Below, piece after piece: positions 45,213 through 55,993 of a DNA stretch of 64,000 bases. Source of the stretch: Pictodentalium vernedei (lineage: Eukaryota > Mollusca > Scaphopoda > Dentaliida > Dentaliidae); the NCBI GenBank assembly GCA_031216915.1, contig CM062289.1, positions 250,599,113-250,663,112 on the forward strand. Direction: 5' to 3'. Made by a program: the position numbers and the translations under genes. A model generated the notes under the pieces. The model ran no database searches. It was not told the origin of the DNA and saw only the letters and a program-made list of their open reading frames with translations. Every line of letters begins with the position of its first letter. The stretch's first letter is position 1.

Positions 45213-45690
45213 TTAAGAAGTAAATCTGGCTTCCAGATTTCAGAAGTAGGCTGCATGACTGGCTCTTATTTTTAAATGCTCAGGTCGGTCCCTGTGTAAT
45301 ACCTTACAATCACAACCTTCTGAGGATTTCATTATATGTGAGACATCATATTCACCCTTTGTTTTTATCAAACAGGTCTTTTTAAATGACATAGCTTACA
45401 ATTAGAGTGATCCTCCCTTTGTTTTTTTCATCTAATAGAATGGTGGCAGATAATAACCACTTATTGTTAACCCTTCAACCATGCAGACACTATCAAAATT
45501 TTCTTACTTCAAAATTTGTTTTCGAAACTTTTTCAGAATATTTCAACAAAACCATGTCATGTGACCCCCTCATTGGAATGAGCTCAACGTCTCATTCCAA
45601 TGAGAGGTCACCTGACATGGTTTTGTTGAATTTTTCTTTTCACTTTCTGTTGTTAACTACTCAATTTATAAATTACTTTGGCAGACACCA
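45213..45690. mobile_element. Spacer, then T1-type palindromic MITE copy (about 45468-45690)
   Basis: From TTAACCCTTCAACCATGCAG (45468) the element contains CAACAAAACCATGTCATGTGACC and its complement, meeting at CTCATTGGAATGAGCTC..CAACG..TCTCATTCCAATGAG (about 45530-45645). It is homologous to 14240-14471, with the palindrome centre changed by a short insertion. The right terminus is poor. 45213-45467 is unassigned. Confidence 0.65.
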
Positions 45691-45694
45691 GGCT

Positions 45695-45938
45695 TGAAAA
45701 TAAGCAGTCTGACATTTGCAGAATGAGGTCCCCAGAGGGTGAATTTGATGATGCTATCCCATACAGTGGGCCAGTTTATCCTCTGGGTACCTCTTTCTGT
45801 TTAGTTTTGAGACCCTGATTCAGATTGAGGTTCACAGAGGGTAAATTTAGTGATGCAAACCTGCACAGCAGAGCAGCATCACTAAATTCACCCTCTGGGG
45901 ACCTCATTTTGCAGATGACAGTCTGCTTTTTTTCTGGC
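45695..45938. mobile_element. MITE with ~45-bp TIRs, family M3, copy 1
   Basis: The left end AATAAGCAGTCTGACATTTGC..GAATGAGGTCCCCAGAGGGTGAATTT and the right end (its complement, with a few changes, from 45885) frame a body with CAGATTGAGGTTCACAGAGGGTAAATTTAGTGATGC. Nearly the same element is at 58745-58968, and a badly eroded relative at 51420-51650. No ORF. Confidence 0.75.
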
Positions 45939-47066
45939 TTGGCAGACAAAACAGATTTGTTACGAAAAGGATCAGAAAAGTAAGAAAACAAAGTAAGAAG
46001 TGCATCATTTATTATTAATTCCCAATGTCATTTCAGTATATGGAATTAGTTACTAAGATATTTGCTGCACATTTTTTAGTGACCTAATATACAGTGTCAA
46101 TTGATACATGTATGGTATATTTGGCACAAGCTTCACTCCCATCCAGTATGGAATTAACTAGCACCATATTTTCTTTATTAGGTCACAAACAAATAGTATA
46201 ATATTAATTTATGGGTTTTTTTTTTCAAATTGCCGGCCTTGTGTAAGAAGCAGAAGCAAATGTTTCAGCATTCATATGAATCATTAGCTCACTGGACTCA
46301 AAGAGCTGGTCATTTTTTGTTTTGGTTTGGTTTTGGTTTTGTAAAAAAAAGTACTAACGTGAAGTATATAAAGTCAATTGATACATGTATGGTATATTTG
46401 GCACAAGCTTCACTCCCATCCAGTATGGAATTAACTAGCACCATATTTTCTTTATTAGGTCACAAACAAATAGTGTAATATTAATTTATGGGTTCTTTTT
46501 TCAAATTGCCTGCCTTGTGTAAGAAGCAGAAGCAAATGTTTCAGCATTCATATGAATCATTAGCTCACTGGACTCAAAGAGCTGGTCATTTTTTGTTTTG
46601 GTTTGGTTTTGGTTTTGGTCTTGTAAAAAAAAGTACTGACGTGAAGTATATAAATAGCTGCTCAGCTGACTCAATGTCAGAGTGATCTAAAAAGTCATCA
46701 TTTTTCATGTATTGTCTGTTGCCCAGCATCATAAAATTGGTGTTTGAGTATTCTTCGAAACCACCGGGCTAATTCCAATAAAACTCATCGTGAATGATGG
46801 TTGGGGTCGGGCATTTGAAGTTCATTTAAATCAAGTTGCTTTTTCCTGATCTAGTAACACTAGTAATTCATATTTGGTATGGAACATCTCTTAGGGGAGA
46901 ATAATCATAGTGGTGAAAAGAATTCTTACCTTATTTTTTATGTGGCCCCCATTTCAGTGGCCTGTATTTCAACACCGTAGATAATGGATAGTGATACGTA
47001 CCATACCGGACCACCATTGGTGGTCTGGTCCAAAAAATTGCAGTCTGGTACACAGGTAGGTGGTCT
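45939..47066. repeat. 277-bp tandem duplication (46097-46650) and spacer
   Basis: The block TCAATTGATACATGTATGG...GTGAAGTATATAAA occurs at 46097 and again at 46374, head to tail, with only a few substitutions and small T-run or GGTTTT length changes. Each copy holds a GTTTTGGTTTGGTTTTGG tract. The flanks 45939-46096 and 46651-47066 show no gene; 46985-47060 has a GG[TA]CCACC palindromic word. Confidence 0.75.
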
Positions 47067-49130
47067 GTTTCTTTTCAACCTACTCACAATTGTTTACAAT
47101 TGTCTGTAACGTAAGTGCAAGCCCTACTTCGGAACTAACTCAAGCCTTTAAGAAACTTTTCCAAACAAGTTGGAAAAGTAATAGAGTGCAAAAGCACGAA
47201 AATGATCGAAAAAGGGTCGAGCGACACCAGCGCTCAAAATTACAGGTACTCTCTCTGCAAACCTCTTGCATTTACCGAGCGCATGCGCAACAACCATGAC
47301 ATCAATTCCTTTTATTTCCGCCATTGTACATGGTCAGAAATTTTTGTGACTTTTGCTATTCTTAGCAATTATCTTCGTGAATAACTTATTGTATGTGGTA
47401 ATCTTCATCTGATTGTGTGCAAATGGATTGTATCTTTTGTCAAGCTTTCAAAATTATTGATATTTAATGCTGTTTTTGATCATTTTTGCTTGTATTTTCA
47501 CACATAGACTTGTTTTTCCCCCACATGTACATGTGAATACAACCTTTGTTGTTTTCCGTTGGAGGGAAGCTTGATTTCATTATTCACATTCATATTATGC
47601 CAAAGACTATTCCTTGTACCTCTTGCTTGCAGGTGAAACATGTGGACGACTTTCATTCCACATGTGTCACTTGCAACAATTGTACTCAGGCCCAATCATG
47701 TGGTATTTGTGGGGTTTGGTCCTCAAAATTCTGGGCTTCTGTTAACAAGGTGGTTCTGTCCAGAGCTAGAACCCCTCGTTCTCAGGGTAAGGGTAGCTGT
47801 GCCGTAGCAGACATTTCTGTTAGTGCATGTGATGACTCTGTCACACAGGATTCTGATCTGTTTTTTTCTGTGGCGAGTTCCTCTGCAACTGTTGACGGTG
47901 CTAGTTCAGTCATACCTGACGTGGAGACCATGGTCTCTTTGTCTTCTGATGTCACTCTTGAGGTGCCTGTTTTCATGGGGAGCTTCTCCGAGGTCAGCTT
48001 GGTGATCCTCTCCGATTTGCCTCCTATGCCATCGACAGTTGCTGAGGAAGTTGTTACTACAGATCCTATTCTGTATGATGGTGGCTCTTCCATCTCCTCA
48101 GGGGATGGTATACAGTCTCGGGGGACCGAGGCTGTATCTGCTGGTGCGTCTGTGAGCTCTCAGCCTCCCCTGCCTTCGCAGCGAAGCTGTGCGGGTTTGC
48201 CATCTGCTCCGCTTCATCTGGCTAGGTTTGCTCCTAGTCGGTTGAGCTGTTCGGTCGCTTCAGCAGCGATTCCTCGCCCCTCGAGTGAATCATTTATTGT
48301 TCCTCCTTCCCCTGCTAGTGTGCCGACTAGCAGGATGGGGTTGGGACATTGGCATCCAGAGCCTGCTGTTCGGCAAAGGTCAGTGACAGCCCCAGTTAGC
48401 TGTCACTCTCGGAACCTTCCTCCGGTGATTCCTCACTGTGTTCCGAGTCTGGATGTCGATCGATGCTTGCCGTCGGTCTCAGAGGATGGGCAGTTGGGGC
48501 CGTCTGCCGCGCAGAGGCCAATGACAGGTTCCTGTCATTCTTGGGCCAATCCTCCGGTGTCTTCTCACTGTGTCCCAGGTCTAGCTACCGATCGACATAC
48601 GCCATCGATCTCTTTAGAGGATTTACAGGCAGGACTTTCTGTTCCGCAGAGGTCAGTGATGGCCCCTGGGCGTCACAATCAGGACTATCCTCCAGTGTCT
48701 TCTCACCGTCTCCCTATTCTGTCTGCCGATTGACGTTACGTTCGACGTCGGTCTCTTCTGAGGATTTGGGTTCTTCTACCAGAAGGGTCCATTGGGAGGA
48801 CACTCCGTTGGGCTATGCTGCTGCGACGGATTCTCAAGGTGACCTGCGTCAGACCGTTTTGGCGCTCACCTGGTTGCTTTCTGGCAACCCTCAGGTTGGC
48901 CTCCCTGTGCCTCCTGAGGCACAACCTCCTTTGGTCGTTCGCCGAGATGTCTCGCCTGGCCCCTTGGATACTGCACAGTATTCACAGGAGGTTTCTTTTC
49001 TGCTGGTCAGCCCGAGTTGGGCTACGTCTCCTCTGCAACAGAGGATGACGATTTTCTTGAAGGTGATGGGCCCCCTTTGTCAGTCTTGGGGCAGGCTTTG
49101 GATTTCGTCTTTGGCTTATTGCCGGACATT
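47067..49130 (+). mobile_element. DIRS-B2: 3'-truncated second copy of the DIRS-B family
   Basis: Begins TTTCTTTTCAACCTACTCAC, the same left terminus as DIRS-B1, and follows it closely through the left ITR and ORF1 until GCTTATTGCCGGACATT, where it stops and runs into unrelated T-rich sequence at 49130. RT, recombinase, internal complementary region and right ITR are absent. Sequence similarity to DIRS-B1 is very high. The 3' truncation is unusual for a YR element and may reflect later deletion or an aborted cDNA. Confidence 0.88.
47597..49130 (+). pseudogene. DIRS-B2 Gag-like ORF1, partial
   Basis: Starts at ATG 47597 (MPKTIPCTSC), which shows the family's authentic start. The Cys/His cluster CTSCLQVKH...HSTCVTCNNC...CGIC is intact. 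The frame runs to a TGA at 48733 after PILSAD, then continues one frame over (EDLGSSTRR..., readable to about 49130). It contains about three imperfect 40-residue repeats with PPV-x-x-HC-x-P and QRSV-x-AP words, one of which is partly deleted in DIRS-B1. Gag-like function is inferred from position and the zinc-binding cluster. Confidence 0.75.
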
Positions 49131-49281
49131 TTTTTTTCCAAGTGGACCAGTCCAGGAGTGTCCAATGTCCATTACAGTGTTTCTAGTTTAACTGGCATTT
49201 TGGGTATCAATTTGGTGTAAATGTAACATGTTAAGTGCTGATAACTTGCTGGTTTCTACAGTCCATATCTAGCTTCCACTG

Positions 49282-50768
49282 TATACCCTGCAAACACACA
49301 ACATTAATACATTATATAATGTTGTCACAAAATCATTGGCATTGTGACAATGTTATTATGTCTACTGTTTTACCCTGAATTGTTCTCCTCGTTCTTGTTC
49401 TTGTTTTTCTTCTCATATAACCGTGTCCGGGCCAGAACTATTTTATCTTTTGACCTAGGCTTATGATATTCAGCATGTGGGTGTATCACCATGAGGTGAT
49501 GTGTCGCGTACCATCATGACCCACATATGGCCTTGACCTTTGACCTCCAGGTCAAATTACTGATTTTTTGGCAAGTAAGCTTGTCTGGGCCAGAACTTAT
49601 TTGCCTTTTCACCTCGGCTTATGATATTTGGCATGTGGGTGTATCACCATGTGACATGATGTGTCGCGTGCTATCATGACCCACATATGACCTTGAACAT
49701 TGATCTCAAGGTAAAATTATTGATTTTTTTTTATCTTTTGACCTAGACTTATGACATTTGGCATGTGGGTGTAGCACCATGAGTCAATGTGTTTCATACC
49801 ATCATGATCCACATATGACATTGACCTCAAGGTCAAATTACTGATTTTTTGGCAAGTAAGCTTGTTCGGGCGAGAACTTATTTACCTTTTCACCTTGGCT
49901 TATGCTATTAGGCATGTGGGTGTATCACCATGAGACGATGTGTAGCATACTATCATGACCCACATATGACCTTAGACCTTTGACGTCAAGGTCAGATTAT
50001 TGATTTTTGTCTTTTGACCTAGGCTTATGATATTTGGCATGTGGGTGTATGAGCTGATGTACCATCATGACCCACATATGACATTGACCTCAAGGTTAAA
50101 TTACTGATTTTTTTGGCGAGCTTTTCCGGGCAATAACTTATTTACTTTTTCACCCTGGCTTATGATATTTGACATGCAAGTATATCACCATAAGAAGATG
50201 TGTCGCGTATCTTCGTGACTCATATTTGACATTGACTTTTGACCTCAAGGTCAAATTACTGATTTTTTGGCAAGTAGGCTTGTCTGGGCCAGAACTTTTT
50301 TACCTTTTCACCCCAGTTTATGATATTAGGCATGTGGGTGTATCACCATGAGACGATGTGTCACTTACTATCATGATCCATATATGACATTGACCTCAAG
50401 GTCACATTATTGACTTTTTTTTTAATCTTTTGACCTAGGCATATGATTTTTGGCATGTGAGTGTATCACCAAAAGACGATGTGTCACAGACCATCATGAC
50501 CTACATATGACCTTGACCTTTGACATCAAGGTCAAATTATTGAATTGTTCAGCTAGGTTTATGATATTTGGTATATGAATACAAAAGCCAGACTGATGTG
50601 TCACATTCTATCTTGAACTTCCATGATCTTGACAATTGACCTTTAGTTTGATCATTGTTAGTCGTAAGTTGGAAGCATGGAACTAATCGAAGGGGAGACA
50701 TGTGTTTTAGTTCACTAAAACAGTTCCCTCTAGTTGAATGTTGTATTGACGTGTGTTTGCAGGGTATA
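49282..50768. mobile_element. TIR-flanked element with CATGTGGGTGTATCACC minisatellite
   Basis: Perfect 18-bp inverted repeats TATACCCTGCAAACACAC (49282-49299) and its complement (50751-50768). Between them are about nine degenerate units with GACCTAGGCTTATGATATT, GGCATGTGGGTGTATCACC, ATCATGACCCACATATGAC and TTTGACCTCAAGGTCAAATTA. No transposase. Probably a non-autonomous DNA transposon carrying a minisatellite, in the same style as 27349-28538. Confidence 0.72.
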
Positions 50769-52110
50769 TGTCCTGGTGGGTATACTGTATGTTTAGGGTA
50801 ACGTTAATGTATACTATGAGACAACATTTCCTGTAGTGATTTTTACCTGTGACACATTTTGATTATGATAGTTATATCAATATAGACTTCACCTTTAGCC
50901 TATAAGAGAAGGGGCAATCGTGAAATGTATGCTAATACCTCATACACAGCTGGCATGTTGTAAATAGTTCAGTGGGTCTGAAGCACTCAAGTTCGGCAAT
51001 AGGCATGCTTACGAATTATCATTCTTGGTCTCATCGAAGAACATGCTGACTTATGTAACAGATCTTCATCAAGAGACTCGCTCAATGCACAGTTAAAAGA
51101 TGTATGCTATGTCGCTAAACGACTCCACCATTTATAAATTTTGTAGTATGGTTTTTGAGTTCATAAAGTTTTGAGACCATGAACTATAAAAAATAAATAT
51201 GAATGGTTAAAGTCTCTATTATGTTTGCCTGTGGTAATGACCAACTCACAAAAATCCGTTTTATGCATTTTTAGATGAAAGTTTTTTTTCTGGAAAGAAA
51301 TGCCAAGAGTGATAACTCCAACTTTAGAGCACCTCTATGAAGCAGAACCTGCTATACAAATACATCAGGAATCTGATCACTAAAGGTGGGAAGTCAGGCC
51401 ATTAAATTTATCAACCTGACTATGGTGCCATGTTAGTAGACTTTACACCTCACTTTCAATGAGATCTTGTCTATTCTGAATGACCTAGCTTCAGATTGAG
51501 GTTCCCAAAATGGTAAACGCTTTGTTTGCCTGAACACTGGTACAGAGGTGCCCGACTGCTCATCTATCTGGTTACCTTAGTGTCACTAAATTAACCTATT
51601 AGGGACCTCATTCTACAGACGCCCTACTAATTATGTTCAGCCTCATTTGGCATTTTCTTAAATGAAACCAAAACAATCTTAGTCGAGCTAAACATGATTA
51701 GCATGAGGGTCTGCAGTCAGCATAGTGATCCCACAGAGACACAGACATAGACAGGCATAATCAGCATATGTCATATTTTGCGCCCACGGATTGTACCCCT
51801 TGTGATCTTGCCTGACGATTCAATGTGCCACTATGATTAGATAGCATGAGAGAAATCTGTTCTTCTCATTTTGTGCTGGTCTCATTTAAGTTGCAAGTTA
51901 AGAAAAATATAAGCAAGTGTTTTATTCCAAACTAGCAATAAATCAGAAATTAAAATTACCCACTGGTCAGTCCAGAACTCCCCCCTGGACCACCCTAGGG
52001 TGGTCCTGTATGTCAGTTTACCAGTACAGAAGGGGTGGTCCAGTACAGACCATTGTCCAGCCTTTTACAGGAACCGTACCGTTGTTTTGCGGTACGGTCC
52101 ACATCACATG
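50769..52110. other. Low-feature stretch; eroded M3 MITE at 51420-51650
   Basis: 51420-51650 shares CAGATTGAGGTTCCCA..ATGGTAAA and GTGTCACTAAATTAACC...GGGACCTCATTCT.CAGA with 45695-45938. 51985-52090 has GGACCACCCTAGGGTGGTCC (perfect palindrome) and ACCGTACCG..CGGTACGGT. No exon supported. Confidence 0.45.
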
Positions 52111-52615
52111 ATCAGAAATAATGGAAACATTTGTAAAAATCTTCTGACAAACCAGCCACCAGTCCCAAGGTTTCCACATTTGATATATAAGAATTATTCA
52201 CAAGTTTGTTTAAGACAAGCACAAGTGTCACATTTGTAGGATGTTGGGGATGCAGATTTTAACACTGGGATTTTGAGAAAACATTTAAAAACTCTTCTAC
52301 CAAGCCCCTGCTTCAAAACCTTACATGATGTTTAACGTATTACATCTTTTTAAGGATGATTTACAAGTTTGTTCAAATTAAACCCCTGACTTCATATTGA
52401 GAGTGCTGTTGGCCCATAGATTTTTTACACTATTGGATGATGGGGAAATCTTTTCTCCCATACCACTGTTTCAAATGCTTTTATGTTTAACATATAACAC
52501 CTTTGCCAGGATTTACAAGTTTATTCATAACAAGCTTAGGATTTAAAATTCGTCTCTGCCTAACCACTGCTTCAGACACTTCCATAGATGATTTCAGTGG
52601 TGTGATTTTTCATTT
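52111..52615. repeat. Very degenerate minisatellite units
   Basis: Two or three decayed units with ACAAGTTTGTTCAAATTAA, CTTCAAA.CCTT.CATGATGTTTAAC and TGATTTACAAGTTT, evidently an old relative of the family at 52616-54558. Confidence 0.45.
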
Positions 52616-54558
52616 TTAGCTCATCTTGGCAAAGTCAAGCTGAGCTAATCTCATCACTCTCCATCTGTCGTCCGGCGTCCGTCAACACCATGTTTTGGTC
52701 TTTTCCTCCAAAACCACTGGGCCAATTCAAGTGAAAGTTTGTGTGAGTGATGGTCCCGAAGGGGCATTGCATTTTTGTTCAACTCAACATGCCCAGCCCC
52801 ATAGGGAGGGAATGGGGGAAAATGCTCCAAAATATTTTTAAAATCTTCTCATGAACCAGTGGGTACAATGACTTGATATTTGTTATGGAGCTTCCTTTGA
52901 GGTGTAGAATCAAGTTTGTTCAAACGAAGTTCGTGAAGCAATATTTGGCTCTGTAATGGGAGGGGTAAGATTTTTGGCTCCGCCCAAAATTTCTATTTTC
53001 TGAACCGATGGTCCGATTTGAACCAAATTTGGTATGTGGTATTATTGGGTCATAAGTACTTGACTCGTGTAACAAAAAAATTCCCGCATCCCAAAAAAAT
53101 TCCCGCATCCCCATGGGAACCCTGGGAGCTAAAAATAGAATTTTTTTCAAACACCCATATTTCCCAAACCACATGGAAGAGAGAACTGTTATTTGGTATG
53201 AAGCATCCTTAGGACCAGTAGAATTGAATGGTAAAAAAAAGCTGCCATCGGTTATGTTAGGGTGTTCTGTAGTGGGCATCGAAAAAATGCTGAGTCAGCA
53301 TATTTGCAAACATTTTTAAAAATCATTTCTCCAGAACCAATCATCAGAATCTTTTGATATTCGGTATACAGCATTCAAAGGGGGGTCAGATACAAGATAA
53401 AGCCCATTGGTTCATATTTGGGCTCAATACAGGAGCCTGAATTTTTAACTTAGGGTAATATGGGGGAATATTCTTTAAAAATCTTCTTCTTCAGAACCAC
53501 CAGTCAGAATCTTTTAATGTTCGGTATACAACATCATTGTTATGAGGGTCAGATTCAAGATTGTTCAAATGAAGTCCCTAGGTTAATAGTCCAAATTTTA
53601 ACTTAGTTCAATATGGGGGATAATTTTTAAAAATCTTCTTCTTCAGATCCACTAGTCAGAATGCTTTCATATTTGGTATGCAACATCTTTAGGGGGGTCA
53701 GATTCAAGTTTGTTCAAATCGGCTCCCTATGTATATATTTGGGCTCGGTACGGTAGCCCAAATTTTAACTTAGTGCAATATGAGGAAATTTCTTTAAAAA
53801 TCTTCTTCTTCAGATCCACCAGTCGGAATGCTTTCATATTTGGTATACAACATCTCTAGGGGGGTCAGATTCAAGTTTGTTCAATTCGAGTGCCTGGGTT
53901 AATATTTGGGCTCCATATGGGAACCTGAAATTTAACTTAGTACAATATGAGGGAATTTCTTCAAAAATCTTCTTCAGATCCACTAGTCAAAATGCTTTCA
54001 TATTTCGTATACAACATCTCTAGGGGGGTCAGATTCAAGTTTGTTCAATTTGCATCCGTAAGTTAATATTTGAGCTCGCTATGATAGCCCAAATTTCAAC
54101 ATAGGGCAATATGAAGAAATTTCTTTAAAGTTTCTCTTCTTCAGATCCAGCAGTCAGAATGCTTTCACATTTGGTATACAACATCTCTTGGGAAGTCAGA
54201 ATCAACTTTGTTCAAATCGAGAGCCTGAGTTAATAATTGGGCTCCCTATGGGAGCCGGAATTTGCCACGTAGCTGAAGAATAAGAAATTTTGCGTTCAGT
54301 ACCCTCTGGAGGTGTGTAACTAAGATTAATTCACATAGGTTGTATCAAGGGGCTTCATAGGGGAGCGCTACATTATAAATTATGATCAACTGAAGAAAAG
54401 GCATGATGCCCGGATTATTTTTGTCACTCCTGAGGGGCTCAAAGATTGACAGTGTATCCTGTGGAGATGGATTGTTAAATGTAGACTCATTCTTGGGCTC
54501 TGTTTATATTGTGTTTTGTTCAAGATGAACGTTTCAGGCCCTGTGGGACCTTTTGTTT
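52616..54558 (+). mobile_element. Long TAGCTCATC minisatellite element
   Basis: Starts TTTTTAGCTCATCTTGGCAAAG with a start hairpin (AGTCAAGCTGAGCT), then GTCGTCCGGCGTCCGTC. About six units with AAAATCTTCTTCTTCAGATCC, GTCAGAATGCTTTCATATTTGGTATACAACATCT and TCAAGTTTGTTCAA follow at 53330-54240. It ends TCAGGCCCTGTGGGACCTTTTGTTTT, a weak version of the GGCCCC hairpin end. Non-coding. Confidence 0.6.
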
Positions 54559-55347
54559 TATGTGATTTCATTTTTTTCTTTCCTAACTTCAATTTTTTTT
54601 ATTTCTTTAAATTTACATGAAAATGGTCATTCAGCGCATTTTCATGAAAATTCAAAGAATTAAAATGCCATTGAAAGCATTATTTCAACAGGATATTAGT
54701 AAGGCCTAAGAAAGTTAAAAATATGTTCCTCAGGCCCTCCTGCATGGTCATTTTGGCTGCCACATGCTCTCTTTTTATAACCAATGCAAACGTAAAAAAA
54801 ATAAAAATGAAATGGTTTATGTCTGATATTTTTCCCATGTGAATAAAATTGATAAATTTGTCCACTGAGTGCAACAAGGCTTTGCAATGCTTCAGTGCAC
54901 AAGGGACGAAATACACCACTACCCATGCTATTATGTAGATTCTGAGGCCTAAAACATAAAACAAACCAAGAACATGAACTGTTGATGGCAAAGAAATAAT
55001 TACAAAAATAAAAAATAAAATAAAAAACTGCCCACACACATGCAATTTTACAAAAACTGGCTTGAGAAACAGAAGATCTACTTTGTGGGGCCTAAGTTCA
55101 TCTTTGTAGTAATGATATATATGTTTGTTCAAAACAAGCTCCTTGGGTAATATTTAGGAGTGTCAAGGGGGTGCTCAATTTTACACTGTGGTTGATGGAG
55201 AATAGTTTCAAAAATAATTTTAAATGCTTTTATGTTTGATATATGGGATATTTATAATGAATATATACAGGTTTGTTCAAATCAGTAAATCAATCTGCCT
55301 ATATTATATTAGGCATGTTAGCAGCCCAATATTTTAACACCCTGGGT
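54559..55347 (-). other. Spacer with an unexplained 150-codon open frame
   Basis: On the minus strand a frame is open from 55132 to 54680 (150 codons, Met start). It would encode a very hydrophobic protein with several membrane-like stretches (FFILFFIFVIISL, YIIAWVVVYFV). The region is rich in A/T runs, which produce such peptides by chance, and a second frame is open over the same bases. I recognise no family. 55133-55347 is another decayed minisatellite unit. Confidence 0.2.
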
Positions 55348-55360
55348 AATGGAAGAAATT

Positions 55361-55714
55361 GGGAGCATGGTGGCTCAGTAGGTAGAGGTGCAGGCTGCAA
55401 GCCGAGAGGTCCTCGGTTTGAATCCCACCTGCGGCAACTGCGTTGTGTCCTTGGGCAAGACACTTCATCTCCATTTCCTGTGTGGGGGCATGGTGGCATT
55501 GTGTACTAAGGCGTACTGCACGTCGATGGTGCACTTGTCTTCATCCAATGCTAACCCTGCTTGTGTGGAGTTAGTATGTAGGGGAGCTGACAGTTGCTCG
55601 CCGTTGCTCGTTGGTTCTCTCCGGGTACTCTGGCTTCCTCCACCCGTAAAACTGTCACAGTCATGCTTAGCCATTGTGCATAAATATGTGACCTTAAACA
55701 CCATTAAATAAATA
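55361..55714 (+). mobile_element. tRNA-derived SINE, copy 2
   Basis: Same family as 44591-44979. A box TGGCTCAGTAGG, B box GGTTTGAATCC (one change from consensus), body CCTTGGGCAAGACACTT, tail (TAAA)n. Perfect 13-bp target duplication AATGGAAGAAATT at 55348-55360 and 55715-55727. Confidence 0.9.
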
Positions 55715-55727
55715 AATGGAAGAAATT

Positions 55728-55993
55728 TTAAAAAAGAATCTATTCCTGAACATTGGTCATAATAATTTCATTTTTGGCAATATACCAGAGCAATTTTCAG
55801 GGATGTTTGCCCTTTTACGTCACTAACTCTAAAGGATGCCATCTCACTGTAAGGAGAGGAGTACAATGATTAAAAAGCTTTTTGGTGACAATATCTCGAA
55901 GGGGTTCACAGATCAGACTCTGGGTATTTTTTCCGAACTTATGCCTATCTGGGTATTTTTTTTTTTAAACTTATTGCTCTTCGGTTTGGGTTT
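55728..55993. other. Spacer
   Basis: Short AT-rich stretch between the SINE and the next element; nothing assigned. Confidence 0.35.

Noticed and set aside
54680..55132. 150-codon hydrophobic minus-strand frame
   Set aside because: AT-rich runs on the + strand give Phe/Ile/Leu by chance, a second frame is open over the same bases, and no known receptor or channel motif is present. Kept only as a note in the spacer entry.
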